Assembly: GCA_947449735.1 (NCBI GenBank)
Contig: CANFTB010000003.1
Coordinates: 95,456-159,455 of the forward strand
DNA from: Chthoniobacteraceae bacterium
GTDB taxonomy: Bacteria > Verrucomicrobiota > Verrucomicrobiia > Chthoniobacterales > Chthoniobacteraceae
DNA: 64,000 nucleotides
Direction: 5' to 3'
A program made the position numbers and the translations under genes. This document shows, piece after piece, positions 18,580-25,921 of this stretch (position 1 is the first letter of the stretch; each line of letters opens with the position of its first letter). The notes beneath the pieces were generated by a model. It was not told the origin of the DNA. It saw only the letters and a list, made by a program, of their open reading frames with translations, and did not search any database.

Positions 18580-21500
18580 ATGAAGCCTCCAGCCAAAACA
18601 CCCGACTCCAAACGCAGGGGCCATCCCGCCGCGCAAATCCTCGCCCTGCTCGTCTTGGCCTGCCACCCCGCCGCGGCGCAATCTCCGGCCGACACGGCAA
18701 CCATCCGAAAGCCGCCCACGGCCCGGGTGGACACCGAGCTGTTCCGGCAGTCGAACCTGGCCGCCTGGTGCATTGTTCCCTTCGACAAAGCCAAGCGCAC
18801 CCCGGAACAACGCGCGGCAATGCTTGAGGAACTCGCCATACGCCAGTTCGTGTACGACTACAGGGCCGAACACATCCCCCAGTGGGACGAGGAAATGGAG
18901 GCTCTCAAACGCCACAGCATCAATCTCCTCGGTTGGTGGTTTCCCGGCTCGCTCAGTCCGGACGCCACGAAGGCCCTAGAACTGTTCCGCCGCCACAATT
19001 TCAAGCCCCAGCTCTGGGTCTCCGGGGGCGGCGGTTCCATCTCCGGTGTTCCGCCCGAAGAACAGACCCGCCGGGTTGCCGCCGAGGTCCGGCGCCTCAC
19101 ACCCATCGCCGAAGCAGCCAAAGCGGACGGCCTCACCGTCGGCCTCTACAACCACGGGTCGTGGTTCGGAGAACCCGACAACCAGATTGAAATCATCAAA
19201 TCCCTCCGCGAAGCCGGCGTCACCAACGTGGGCATCGTCTACAACCAGCACCACGGGCACGGGCAAGTTGCGGGCTTCAAAGACCTCCTGCAAAGGATGC
19301 TCCCCCATTTAATTTGCCTCAACCTCAACGGCATGGACCCGGGCGGCGACACCGTGGGAAGGAAAATACTCCCCCTCGCCACCGGTTCGCAGGACCTGCC
19401 GTTGCTCAAGATCATCGCGGAAAGCGGCTACAAGGGGCCCATCGGCATCCTCAACCACACCGGCGAAGACGCCGCCGGCCGGCTCCAGGACAACCTCGAC
19501 GGCCTGCGCTGGCTGCTCCCCCAACTCAGGGGCGAACCCGCAACAGCCAAACCCGTCCCCCGCACCGCCGTTCCGCAGAGCGCCAAACCCCAGTCCGCCG
19601 CCTCCCAGTCCAAGGCCTCCGCCACCGCCGCTGCTTCGGGCGTCCCATCACTTTCGCCGGCTTTCGGCAAAGCGCTTCAAGGGGCCATGCGGCTCGAGGG
19701 AAAAACCGCTTACCGGACGCTCCCGTTAACCGTGGAATGCCGCGCAAAAATCGACAGCAAAGACCACTTCAACATCCTGGTCGCCTCCGACCCCAAGGCG
19801 TCTGCCGACCACTGGGAGCTTTACACTTATGCAAAGACCGGCGGCCTGAGCCTGTACCTCCCGGGACGCGGAGGCGAAGTCGCCAGCGGCGTCAACATCT
19901 GCGACGGAAAATGGCACACCGTTGCGGCGGTCATCGAACCGAACCGCGCACGGCTTTACGTGGACGGCGCACTGGTCAAGGACGTGCCGTTGCGCGAGCG
20001 GTCCGGCAACCCCGTCCCCGGGGCGCTCGCGCTGGGTTCACTTGCCGAAGGCAACCTGCGCTGCGACGGGATCATCGACGACGTGCGCCTTTCGAGCGGG
20101 GCCCGGGAAATCGGCGCCCCCGCCGCGGGCCCTTTGCAAAAGGATGCGCAGACCCTCGAGCTTTGGAGTTTTGACGACCTTCCGACGCCCGACCCCGATA
20201 CGGCGCCGGCCGCGCCGGCCAAGACAACGCAGACCGGCCAGAGTTCAGGCGCCGCAGCTGCAAGCGCGAACCCCGACCGCAAGTCCCTTCCCGCCGAGTT
20301 TGTTATCCCGGCCGCCGCGCCGGAAAGCCTCACAGCCGCCAACGGCTGGCCTCGTTCCGGCAGCGGGGCGGACTGGGAGCGCTCCCTCGGCGGCCCCACC
20401 TCCAACCGCTTCTCAGAGCTCACGCAGATCACCCCCGCCAATGTTGCAAATCTGGAGCCCGCGTGGACCTATCGGAGCGGCGACGGCGGTGGCAATATCC
20501 AGTGCAATCCCATCATCGTGGCGGGCACCCTGTTCACCCCCACCCCGGGCAAACACATCGTGGCAGTCAACGCGGCCACCGGCGAGGAACGCTGGCGCTT
20601 TTCCCCCGGAACACTGCTCGGCAAGGAGTCCAGCAACCCCGCGCGGCGCGGCCTCCTTTACTGGAAGGGCGATCGTGAAAACAAGCCGCGCCTGCTCTTT
20701 GGCGACGGCAAATGGCTGCTCGCGATCGACCCCGACAACGGCCGCCCTCTGGCGGACTTCGGCGACGGCGGCAAGACCCCCGTCCCCATGGGCACCACCG
20801 CCGTGGGCGCGATGCACGGGCACATCTTTGTCCTGCCCGGCTACGCAGGGGACGTCTACGGGTTCGACGCCCGTAACGGCAAACTGCTGTGGACCTTCAA
20901 AACGCGTCCCGAGCCCGGGCAGTACGGGCACGAAACCTGGAGCGAGATGGAAAGCGGCGCCAACTGCTGGGGTGGCATGGCGCTGGATGAGTCACGCGGC
21001 ATCGCCTTCGTCAGCCTGGGCTCCCCCAAGCCGAACTTCATCGGACTCAAACATCAGGGCGACAACCTTTTTTCCAACTGCATCGTAGCCCTCGACACGC
21101 TCACCGGCGAGAGGCTCTGGCATTTTCAGGAGCTCCGGCACGACATCTGGGACTGGGACATTCCCGCCCCCCCGAACCTCGTGACCGTCGAACGCCACGG
21201 GCGCCGCGTCGACGCCATCGCGCAGGTGACAAAGCTTGGCAATACCCTGCTCCTGGACCGGGTGAGCGGCCAGCCGCTCTACGATTTCCGTCTCGTGCGG
21301 GTCGACACGCACGGGCTGCCCGGCGACCAAACCGCCCCCTACCAACCGGCCCCCCTGCTCCCGCAACCTTTCGCGCGCCAGGCTTACACCAAGGCCGACC
21401 TCCCGCTGAACCCCGAAGCCAGGACCCTCCTGCAGCCCATGTTCGAGCGCGCAAACTCGGGCCCGTTCCCCTCCTTCGACGAGGCGAAGCCCACCATTCT

Positions 21501-22326
21501 TTTTAACATCCACGGCGGCGCTGAATGGACCGGAGCCGCCGCCGATCCGAAGGGTTTTCTCTACGTCACCTCCAACGAGGTGCCCTGGAGCATCACCTGT
21601 TTTCGCGACGACGATCCGCCGCCCGCCGTGCCCGCCAGCGCCGGCGAGGAAGTCTACAAAACAAACTGCGCCGTCTGCCACGGCCCCGACCGCATGGGCA
21701 TCAGCCACGCCCCGCCGATGCGCGGCCTCAGGCACCGCGTGGGGGAACCGGAGATCCGCGCCCTGCTAAAGACCGGCCGCGCCACGATGCCGCCGATGGC
21801 GCATCTTCCAGAAGAACAGGTCCGCGTGCTGCTCGACTTTTTACTGTGCCGCGACCGCGGCGATGCGAAGGCGCTCCCGCAAAAATCCAACGCGTGGACC
21901 TTCTCTGGCTTTAAACGGATCCTCGATGCGAAGGAATATCCGGCCTGCACGCCACCCTGGGGCACCCTGAACTGCATCAACCTGAACACGGGAAAAATCG
22001 CATGGAGCGTGCCCCTTGGAGAATATCCCGAGTTGAAAGCCGAGGGCATGGCCAAGACGGGGCAGGAAAACTTCGGCGGCGCCATGGTGACCTCCACCGG
22101 TCTGGTCTTCGCCAGCGGAACGCGGGACAAAAAGATTCGCGCCTTCGACGCCGCTTCCGGTGCCGAGCTCTGGAGCAGGGACCTACCCCTCCACGGCACG
22201 GCCCCGCCCGCTTGCTACGAGGCCGGGGGACGCCAATTTATTCTCCAACCAGCCACGGGCGGTGGAAAACTCGGAGGCGCCGCCGGCGACACCTGGGTCG
22301 CTTTCGCGCTTCCCAAGAAGTCCTGA
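18580..22326 (+). CDS. Four-domain fusion: TIM-barrel, LamG, PQQ dehydrogenase with inserted cytochrome c
   Basis: 1248-residue secreted protein (signal peptide about 1-34). Residues 50-320 resemble a xylose-isomerase-like sugar isomerase/epimerase barrel (GLTVGLYNHGSWFGEP, GIVYNQHHGHG, ICLNLNGMDPGGD, GPIGILNHTGED). A Gln/Ser/Ala/Pro linker follows, then a LamG/concanavalin-like domain at about 365-545 (DGKWHTVAAVIEPNRARLYV, IIDDVRLSSGAREI). A second linker leads to a quinoprotein glucose-dehydrogenase-like propeller from about 590 (ITPANVANLEPAW, GYAGDVYGFDARNGKLLW, WDWDIPAPPNLV). A c-type cytochrome is inserted at about 1020-1090 with haem motif CAVCH (1030-1034), and propeller blades resume to the end. 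It likely oxidises a sugar in the periplasm and passes electrons via haem. The PQQ and barrel activities are inferred. Confidence 0.88.
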   Translation: MKPPAKTPDSKRRGHPAAQILALLVLACHPAAAQSPADTATIRKPPTARVDTELFRQSNLAAWCIVPFDKAKRTPEQRAAMLEELAIRQFVYDYRAEHIPQWDEEMEALKRHSINLLGWWFPGSLSPDATKALELFRRHNFKPQLWVSGGGGSISGVPPEEQTRRVAAEVRRLTPIAEAAKADGLTVGLYNHGSWFGEPDNQIEIIKSLREAGVTNVGIVYNQHHGHGQVAGFKDLLQRMLPHLICLNLNGMDPGGDTVGRKILPLATGSQDLPLLKIIAESGYKGPIGILNHTGEDAAGRLQDNLDGLRWLLPQLRGEPATAKPVPRTAVPQSAKPQSAASQSKASATAAASGVPSLSPAFGKALQGAMRLEGKTAYRTLPLTVECRAKIDSKDHFNILVASDPKASADHWELYTYAKTGGLSLYLPGRGGEVASGVNICDGKWHTVAAVIEPNRARLYVDGALVKDVPLRERSGNPVPGALALGSLAEGNLRCDGIIDDVRLSSGAREIGAPAAGPLQKDAQTLELWSFDDLPTPDPDTAPAAPAKTTQTGQSSGAAAASANPDRKSLPAEFVIPAAAPESLTAANGWPRSGSGADWERSLGGPTSNRFSELTQITPANVANLEPAWTYRSGDGGGNIQCNPIIVAGTLFTPTPGKHIVAVNAATGEERWRFSPGTLLGKESSNPARRGLLYWKGDRENKPRLLFGDGKWLLAIDPDNGRPLADFGDGGKTPVPMGTTAVGAMHGHIFVLPGYAGDVYGFDARNGKLLWTFKTRPEPGQYGHETWSEMESGANCWGGMALDESRGIAFVSLGSPKPNFIGLKHQGDNLFSNCIVALDTLTGERLWHFQELRHDIWDWDIPAPPNLVTVERHGRRVDAIAQVTKLGNTLLLDRVSGQPLYDFRLVRVDTHGLPGDQTAPYQPAPLLPQPFARQAYTKADLPLNPEARTLLQPMFERANSGPFPSFDEAKPTILFNIHGGAEWTGAAADPKGFLYVTSNEVPWSITCFRDDDPPPAVPASAGEEVYKTNCAVCHGPDRMGISHAPPMRGLRHRVGEPEIRALLKTGRATMPPMAHLPEEQVRVLLDFLLCRDRGDAKALPQKSNAWTFSGFKRILDAKEYPACTPPWGTLNCINLNTGKIAWSVPLGEYPELKAEGMAKTGQENFGGAMVTSTGLVFASGTRDKKIRAFDAASGAELWSRDLPLHGTAPPACYEAGGRQFILQPATGGGKLGGAAGDTWVAFALPKKS

Positions 22327-22340
22327 GGCCGGAAACAGAA

Positions 22341-22446
22341 GTTCACGCGGAGGCACGGAGGCGCGGAGAAATGCTGAGTGTAAACATCTTTAAATCATGT
22401 TTTTATATGTTTCTTCTCCGCGCCCGCCGCGGCTCCGCGTGAGAAC
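22341..22446. repeat. Imperfect palindromic intergenic repeat, copy 2
   Basis: The left arm 22341-22370 and right arm 22411-22446 are inverted versions of each other (TTCACGCGGAGG... against ...CTCCGCGTGAGAA), with an AT-rich centre. The right arm core from about 22417 to 22442 is identical to the half-copy at 40496-40526. It sits just after the quinoprotein stop, so a hairpin here could also end transcription. Confidence 0.75.
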
Positions 22447-22471
22447 CTTTTTTCCCAGCCGGGGCTGCGAA

Positions 22472-22500
22472 TAGACCCGCTGCCCCTCTGCTGCTAGGCT
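22472..22500 (+). promoter_or_regulatory. Candidate promoter of the DUF5069 gene
   Basis: TAGACC at 22472-22477 (4 of 6), a 17-nt spacer, TAGGCT at 22495-22500 (3 of 6), then 6 nt to the ATG at 22507. Same leaderless geometry as the stronger promoters at 10948 and 63737. Confidence 0.4.
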
Positions 22501-22506
22501 TCAGCC

Positions 22507-23031
22507 ATGTCTGAAGACGCCTGGATCCAAACATTCCGCGATGTACACGCCAGAGGCCTGGCCGCCCTGGCTGCCCGCCGCCATTCCCCGTCGACGCTCT
22601 TCCCTCCCGGGGATGTGGAGTTTCTGGCCTCCATCGGCTGTTCCCCACAAGAGCTGTTCGACTTCATCGAAGACCTGCAGGACTACGGAGAACCCAATCT
22701 GGAAACCGCCCTCGCCGTTCAGGCGATCCGCCGGGACTACTTTTTAAACGTTCAAGGAGGCAAGCCCTCCGGCCGCAAGGTGCCCATGAGCGAACTGCCT
22801 CCAAAGTCGGAAGCCGTCGACGGCATCTCGTGGCTCCCTCGGCTCATCGCGAAGGCGCGGCTCAAACTGCGGGGAGAAATGCCGGACGACCTCATGTACG
22901 GCTGCGGCGGAGACCGTCCGTTTTTGAAGCGCATGCGCTCCTCCCTGCCCGAGTTCCTGACACTGGTCTGGGAATGCGGTGACGACGACCGGCGCATCAT
23001 CGAGACGCTCAAACGCGGCGCCGGTTTGTAA
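22507..23031 (+). CDS. DUF5069 family protein
   Basis: 174-residue soluble protein with no signal peptide or membrane segment. The C-terminal 70 residues carry what I recall as the DUF5069 signature: DGISWLPRLIAKARLKLRG (105-123) and DDLMYGCGGDRPFL (127-140). The N-terminal 90 residues are helical (SPQELFDFIEDLQDYGEPNL). The function of the family is unknown. The gene is alone between the quinoprotein fusion and the convergent DHPS-like gene. No Shine-Dalgarno sequence precedes the ATG. Confidence 0.72.
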   Translation: MSEDAWIQTFRDVHARGLAALAARRHSPSTLFPPGDVEFLASIGCSPQELFDFIEDLQDYGEPNLETALAVQAIRRDYFLNVQGGKPSGRKVPMSELPPKSEAVDGISWLPRLIAKARLKLRGEMPDDLMYGCGGDRPFLKRMRSSLPEFLTLVWECGDDDRRIIETLKRGAGL

Positions 23032-23060
23032 AACCTCAAGGCTCGCGGCGGCGGGCCCGT

Positions 23061-23879
23061 TCAGGCGCGCCAGCCGCCCAGCACCGCCGCAATCGTCCGC
23101 GCGGCGTACACAGTCGGGCGCACGTCCCCCGCGTCTTCAACCCTTAGGATGTGCGCACCCGAGAGGACTGCCTGCACCACGCACGCCACAAGCGTCGCGC
23201 CCCGTGACGTCGGCCCTGGCGTTCCAAAGCCCCCACCCAGAACCCCCTCCGCCAGCCTCCGGCCCGAAACCGACACACACCACGGCCGCCCCAGCCTTTC
23301 CATCAACTCACGTCGAAAGCCCCCCCCAGGGACCCCGCCGGGAGCGTCGCCTGCATCCAGCAGCACGGCATCGCGGGAAAGCCCCGCCCTTGCGACTAGC
23401 GACATGCTTTCCTCGAAAAAGACCTCTGCCGAACGTGTAAACGCCGCCCTGGAACCAGTAGCAGCCTCTCCCTCGGCGCCTTCGAACACATGCGCGAGCA
23501 ACAACGCAGCGCCGGTGTCCGCACACACGCGGGCGGCAGCCTCCACACCCAAAACACCCCCGCCGCAAAGCATGTTCCCGCCGGCCTCAAGCGCCAACCG
23601 CGCGGCGGACTCACAGGCCGTCCGGATCACCACGGGCAACGCCAGCCCCTCGCCCGAACAGCGCTCCAAAAACGCGCACAATCCCGCCGCCTCCTCCGCT
23701 TCTCCAGCCGCCCCCCCGCCGCACCACTCCACCCAGTCCGCCCCGTCCGCAACCATCTGCCGCGCCTGCGCGATCCGCCCGTCCACGCCTCCGTCCGCAC
23801 CATTCAACCGCGGCAGCACCCCCACGACAACCGGGTGCCGGGGAAATTCAATCCCGCCGCCGCGCATCCGTAAAATCAT
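23061..23879 (-). CDS. Degenerate dihydropteroate-synthase-like protein
   Basis: 272-residue protein with the overall outline of dihydropteroate synthase but eroded catalytic motifs. The C-terminal GAHILRVEDAGDVRPTVYAA matches the final DHPS block (normally GAxIxRVHDVxxxRxA). DGADWVEWCGGG stands where GADIIDVGGESTRPG should be. VVIRTACESAARLAL stands for the SIDTxxxxVAxxAL block, so the Asp is lost. VLLDAGDAPG stands for LDPGIGFGK. The pterin- and pABA-binding residues therefore appear absent. The ATG overlaps the stop of the upstream PHP phosphatase gene (ATGA), so the two are translationally coupled. The protein is rich in Gly, Ala and Arg. It could be a repurposed barrel or a decaying paralogue. 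Confidence 0.6.
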   Translation of the reverse strand: MILRMRGGGIEFPRHPVVVGVLPRLNGADGGVDGRIAQARQMVADGADWVEWCGGGAAGEAEEAAGLCAFLERCSGEGLALPVVIRTACESAARLALEAGGNMLCGGGVLGVEAAARVCADTGAALLLAHVFEGAEGEAATGSRAAFTRSAEVFFEESMSLVARAGLSRDAVLLDAGDAPGGVPGGGFRRELMERLGRPWCVSVSGRRLAEGVLGGGFGTPGPTSRGATLVACVVQAVLSGAHILRVEDAGDVRPTVYAARTIAAVLGGWRA

Positions 23880-24709
23880 ACGCCCGCCGTTCCCGAACCG
23901 GACTCCGGAAGCGGAACGCTTTGACGCCGGCGCCTCTCAAACCGCACCACCTCCCGGTAGCCCGCCTCCCGCAGCATCGCCACCGCCTCGGCGTATCCGG
24001 CGCCGAGTTCCGCCGGATCATGCGCATCCGAATTAATCAGCACCGGCACCCCGGCCTCCCGGGCCAGTTCCACAAACCCGCGGGCCGGATACAGCGCCCT
24101 GCAATCCTTGCGCAATCCGGCGGTGTTCACCTCATACGCGATCCCGGTGTCCACCAAGGCCTGAATGGCGGGTTCGTAAAAGCGCCTCAAATCGCCCGCG
24201 GGCACAAATCCGAACTTCTTCGGCAGGTCCGGATGCCCCACGAAATCAAACCAGCCCGAACGGATACAGGCCTCGTACTGCTTCCAGTAAAGGCTCCAGA
24301 TCTCTTCGGGATCCGCCTCGCGATACCGGCTCAGGTACTTGGGATTGTCGACCTCCATCCCGCCGGGAAGGTAGTGGACGCTGCCGATCCAAAAATCCCA
24401 TTCGGCAAGCCCGCGCAGTTCCTCCCACCAGGCCTCCGCCCCGTCCAGGTAGTCCATTTCGAGGCCCAGCCTCACCGGCAGCTTCGGAAACCGGCAGCGC
24501 ACGAGCTCCACCTCCTCCAGATACCGGGGGAGTTCCTCGCGCAGCATGCGCCAGTCGTCGAAGGGTTCCGGCATGGGATTGTGGTCCGCAAAACCCAGTT
24601 CCGTGAGACCGAGGGCCACCGCCCTCTCGGCCATCTCCACGGGCCACCCCTGCGCATGCCTGCAAAGGGGCGTGTGAACATGGTAATCGGAGAGACCGGC
24701 GAGTGACAT
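23876..24709 (-). CDS. hisJ: Histidinol-phosphatase-like PHP-domain phosphoesterase
   Basis: 277-residue PHP-family enzyme; the HisJ type removes phosphate from L-histidinol phosphate in histidine synthesis. Metal ligands are visible: DYHVHTPLCRHA (residues 8-19), LGFADHNPMP, LGLEMDYLDG, DFWIGSVHYLPGG, FVGHPDLPKKFG and LINSDAHDP near the C-terminus. The ATG at 24709 has GGAGGG directly abutting it, which is too close for a normal ribosome site, so a GTG at 24733 (8 residues longer) is possible. No other his gene is present. It is coupled to the DHPS-like gene by an ATGA overlap and is divergent from trpS. Confidence 0.85.
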   Translation of the reverse strand: MSLAGLSDYHVHTPLCRHAQGWPVEMAERAVALGLTELGFADHNPMPEPFDDWRMLREELPRYLEEVELVRCRFPKLPVRLGLEMDYLDGAEAWWEELRGLAEWDFWIGSVHYLPGGMEVDNPKYLSRYREADPEEIWSLYWKQYEACIRSGWFDFVGHPDLPKKFGFVPAGDLRRFYEPAIQALVDTGIAYEVNTAGLRKDCRALYPARGFVELAREAGVPVLINSDAHDPAELGAGYAEAVAMLREAGYREVVRFERRRRQSVPLPESGSGTAGV

Positions 24710-24816
24710 CCCTCCGTTGTAGGCGAACCGCACGAAGAATGGGAGAGGTGAAAACGCCCCGATTCCAAACTGCCGCCCTGCCGAAAGGCCCTCCCCCGGG
24801 CCGGTGCATCCCTTTC

Positions 24817-24846
24817 TTGTACCGAACCGGCCTTTTCGCCGACACT
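24817..24846 (+). promoter_or_regulatory. Candidate promoter of trpS
   Basis: TTGTAC at 24817-24822, an 18-nt spacer, GACACT at 24841-24846, and the trpS ATG 6 nt later. Each hexamer matches consensus at 3 of 6, so this is weak; it is listed because the distance to the start codon repeats the leaderless pattern. Confidence 0.3.
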
Positions 24847-24852
24847 CCCTAG

Positions 24853-25824
24853 ATGGCAGCGCCCCGCATTCTCTCAGGCATCAAACCCACAGGCCGCCCG
24901 CACTTGGGCAATTACTTCGGCATGATGCGCCCCGGCATCGAATGGCAGGAGCGCGGCGAAGCCTTCTACTTCATCGCCGACTACCACGCCCTGACCACCG
25001 TCCACGACCCAGCCGCGCTCCGCGAATACACCCGCAGCGTGGCGCTCGACTTCCTCGCGTGCGGCCTCGACCCGAAGAAGGCCGTGCTTTTCCGTCAGAG
25101 CGATGTGCCCGAAGTTACGGAACTCGCCTGGCTGCTCACCTGCCTCACCCCGATGCCGATGCTGGAAAACTGCCACGCCTACAAGGACCACGTGGCCAAA
25201 GGCAAGGTCCCCTCCCACGGCCTCTTCGCCTACCCAGTCCTCATGGCAGCCGACATCCTGCTCTACAACAGCAACGTCGTGCCGGTCGGCCGCGACCAAA
25301 AGCAGCACGTGGAAGTCACCCGCGACCTCGCCGAAAAGGCCAACCGCGTCTTCGGAGAAGTGTTCACCGTGCCAGAGGCCAGCATCGTTGCGGAGGTCGC
25401 CACCGTGGTCGGGCTGGACGGACAGAAGATGAGCAAGAGTTACAACAACACCATCGGCCTCTTTGAAGAGGAAAAGGTGCTGCGCAAAAAAGTCATGAGC
25501 ATCGTCACCGACTCCGCCCCTGTGGAGGCCCCCAAGGATCCCGCCAATTCAGCAATCGTCGCACTCTACAGGCTCTGCGCCGAACCGGACGCCGTGGCGT
25601 TGATGGAGGACCAGTTCCGCGCCGGCGGGATCGGCTACGGCGATTTTAAAAAACGCCTCTTCGAAGCCCTCTGGGACCGCTTCGCACCGTTCCGCGCAAA
25701 GCGGGCGGAACTCTCGGCCGACCCCGCCACGCTCGACGCCATTCTGGAAGACGGCGCCAGGCGCGCCCGGGCCGTCGCCCTGCCCACCATGGACCGCGTC
25801 CGAAAAGCGTTCGGGCTGAAATAG
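24853..25824 (+). CDS. trpS: Tryptophanyl-tRNA synthetase
   Basis: Class I aminoacyl-tRNA synthetase charging tRNA-Trp in the cytoplasm; 323 residues, normal for a bacterial TrpRS. The HIGH-type motif is PHLGN (16-20) within SGIKPTGRPHLGNYFG, and the KMSKS motif is intact at 192-196 (GLDGQKMSKSYNN). The substrate-pocket segments FYFIADYHALT, CLTPMPMLENCHAYKDH, YPVLMAADILLYN and PVGRDQKQHVE are all present. The upstream 143 bp, shared with hisJ, show no obvious leader peptide or T-box. A possible leaderless promoter ends 6 nt before the ATG. Confidence 0.96.
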   Translation: MAAPRILSGIKPTGRPHLGNYFGMMRPGIEWQERGEAFYFIADYHALTTVHDPAALREYTRSVALDFLACGLDPKKAVLFRQSDVPEVTELAWLLTCLTPMPMLENCHAYKDHVAKGKVPSHGLFAYPVLMAADILLYNSNVVPVGRDQKQHVEVTRDLAEKANRVFGEVFTVPEASIVAEVATVVGLDGQKMSKSYNNTIGLFEEEKVLRKKVMSIVTDSAPVEAPKDPANSAIVALYRLCAEPDAVALMEDQFRAGGIGYGDFKKRLFEALWDRFAPFRAKRAELSADPATLDAILEDGARRARAVALPTMDRVRKAFGLK

Positions 25825-25921
25825 CGCCCCGGCCCACGGCACTCCCGAGGCGCTGCAGCGGTTTTAACGCAGACTTTTTCTCAAACAAGACCGCCCCCCC
25901 AGAACCCTAGAACGAAGGCCG

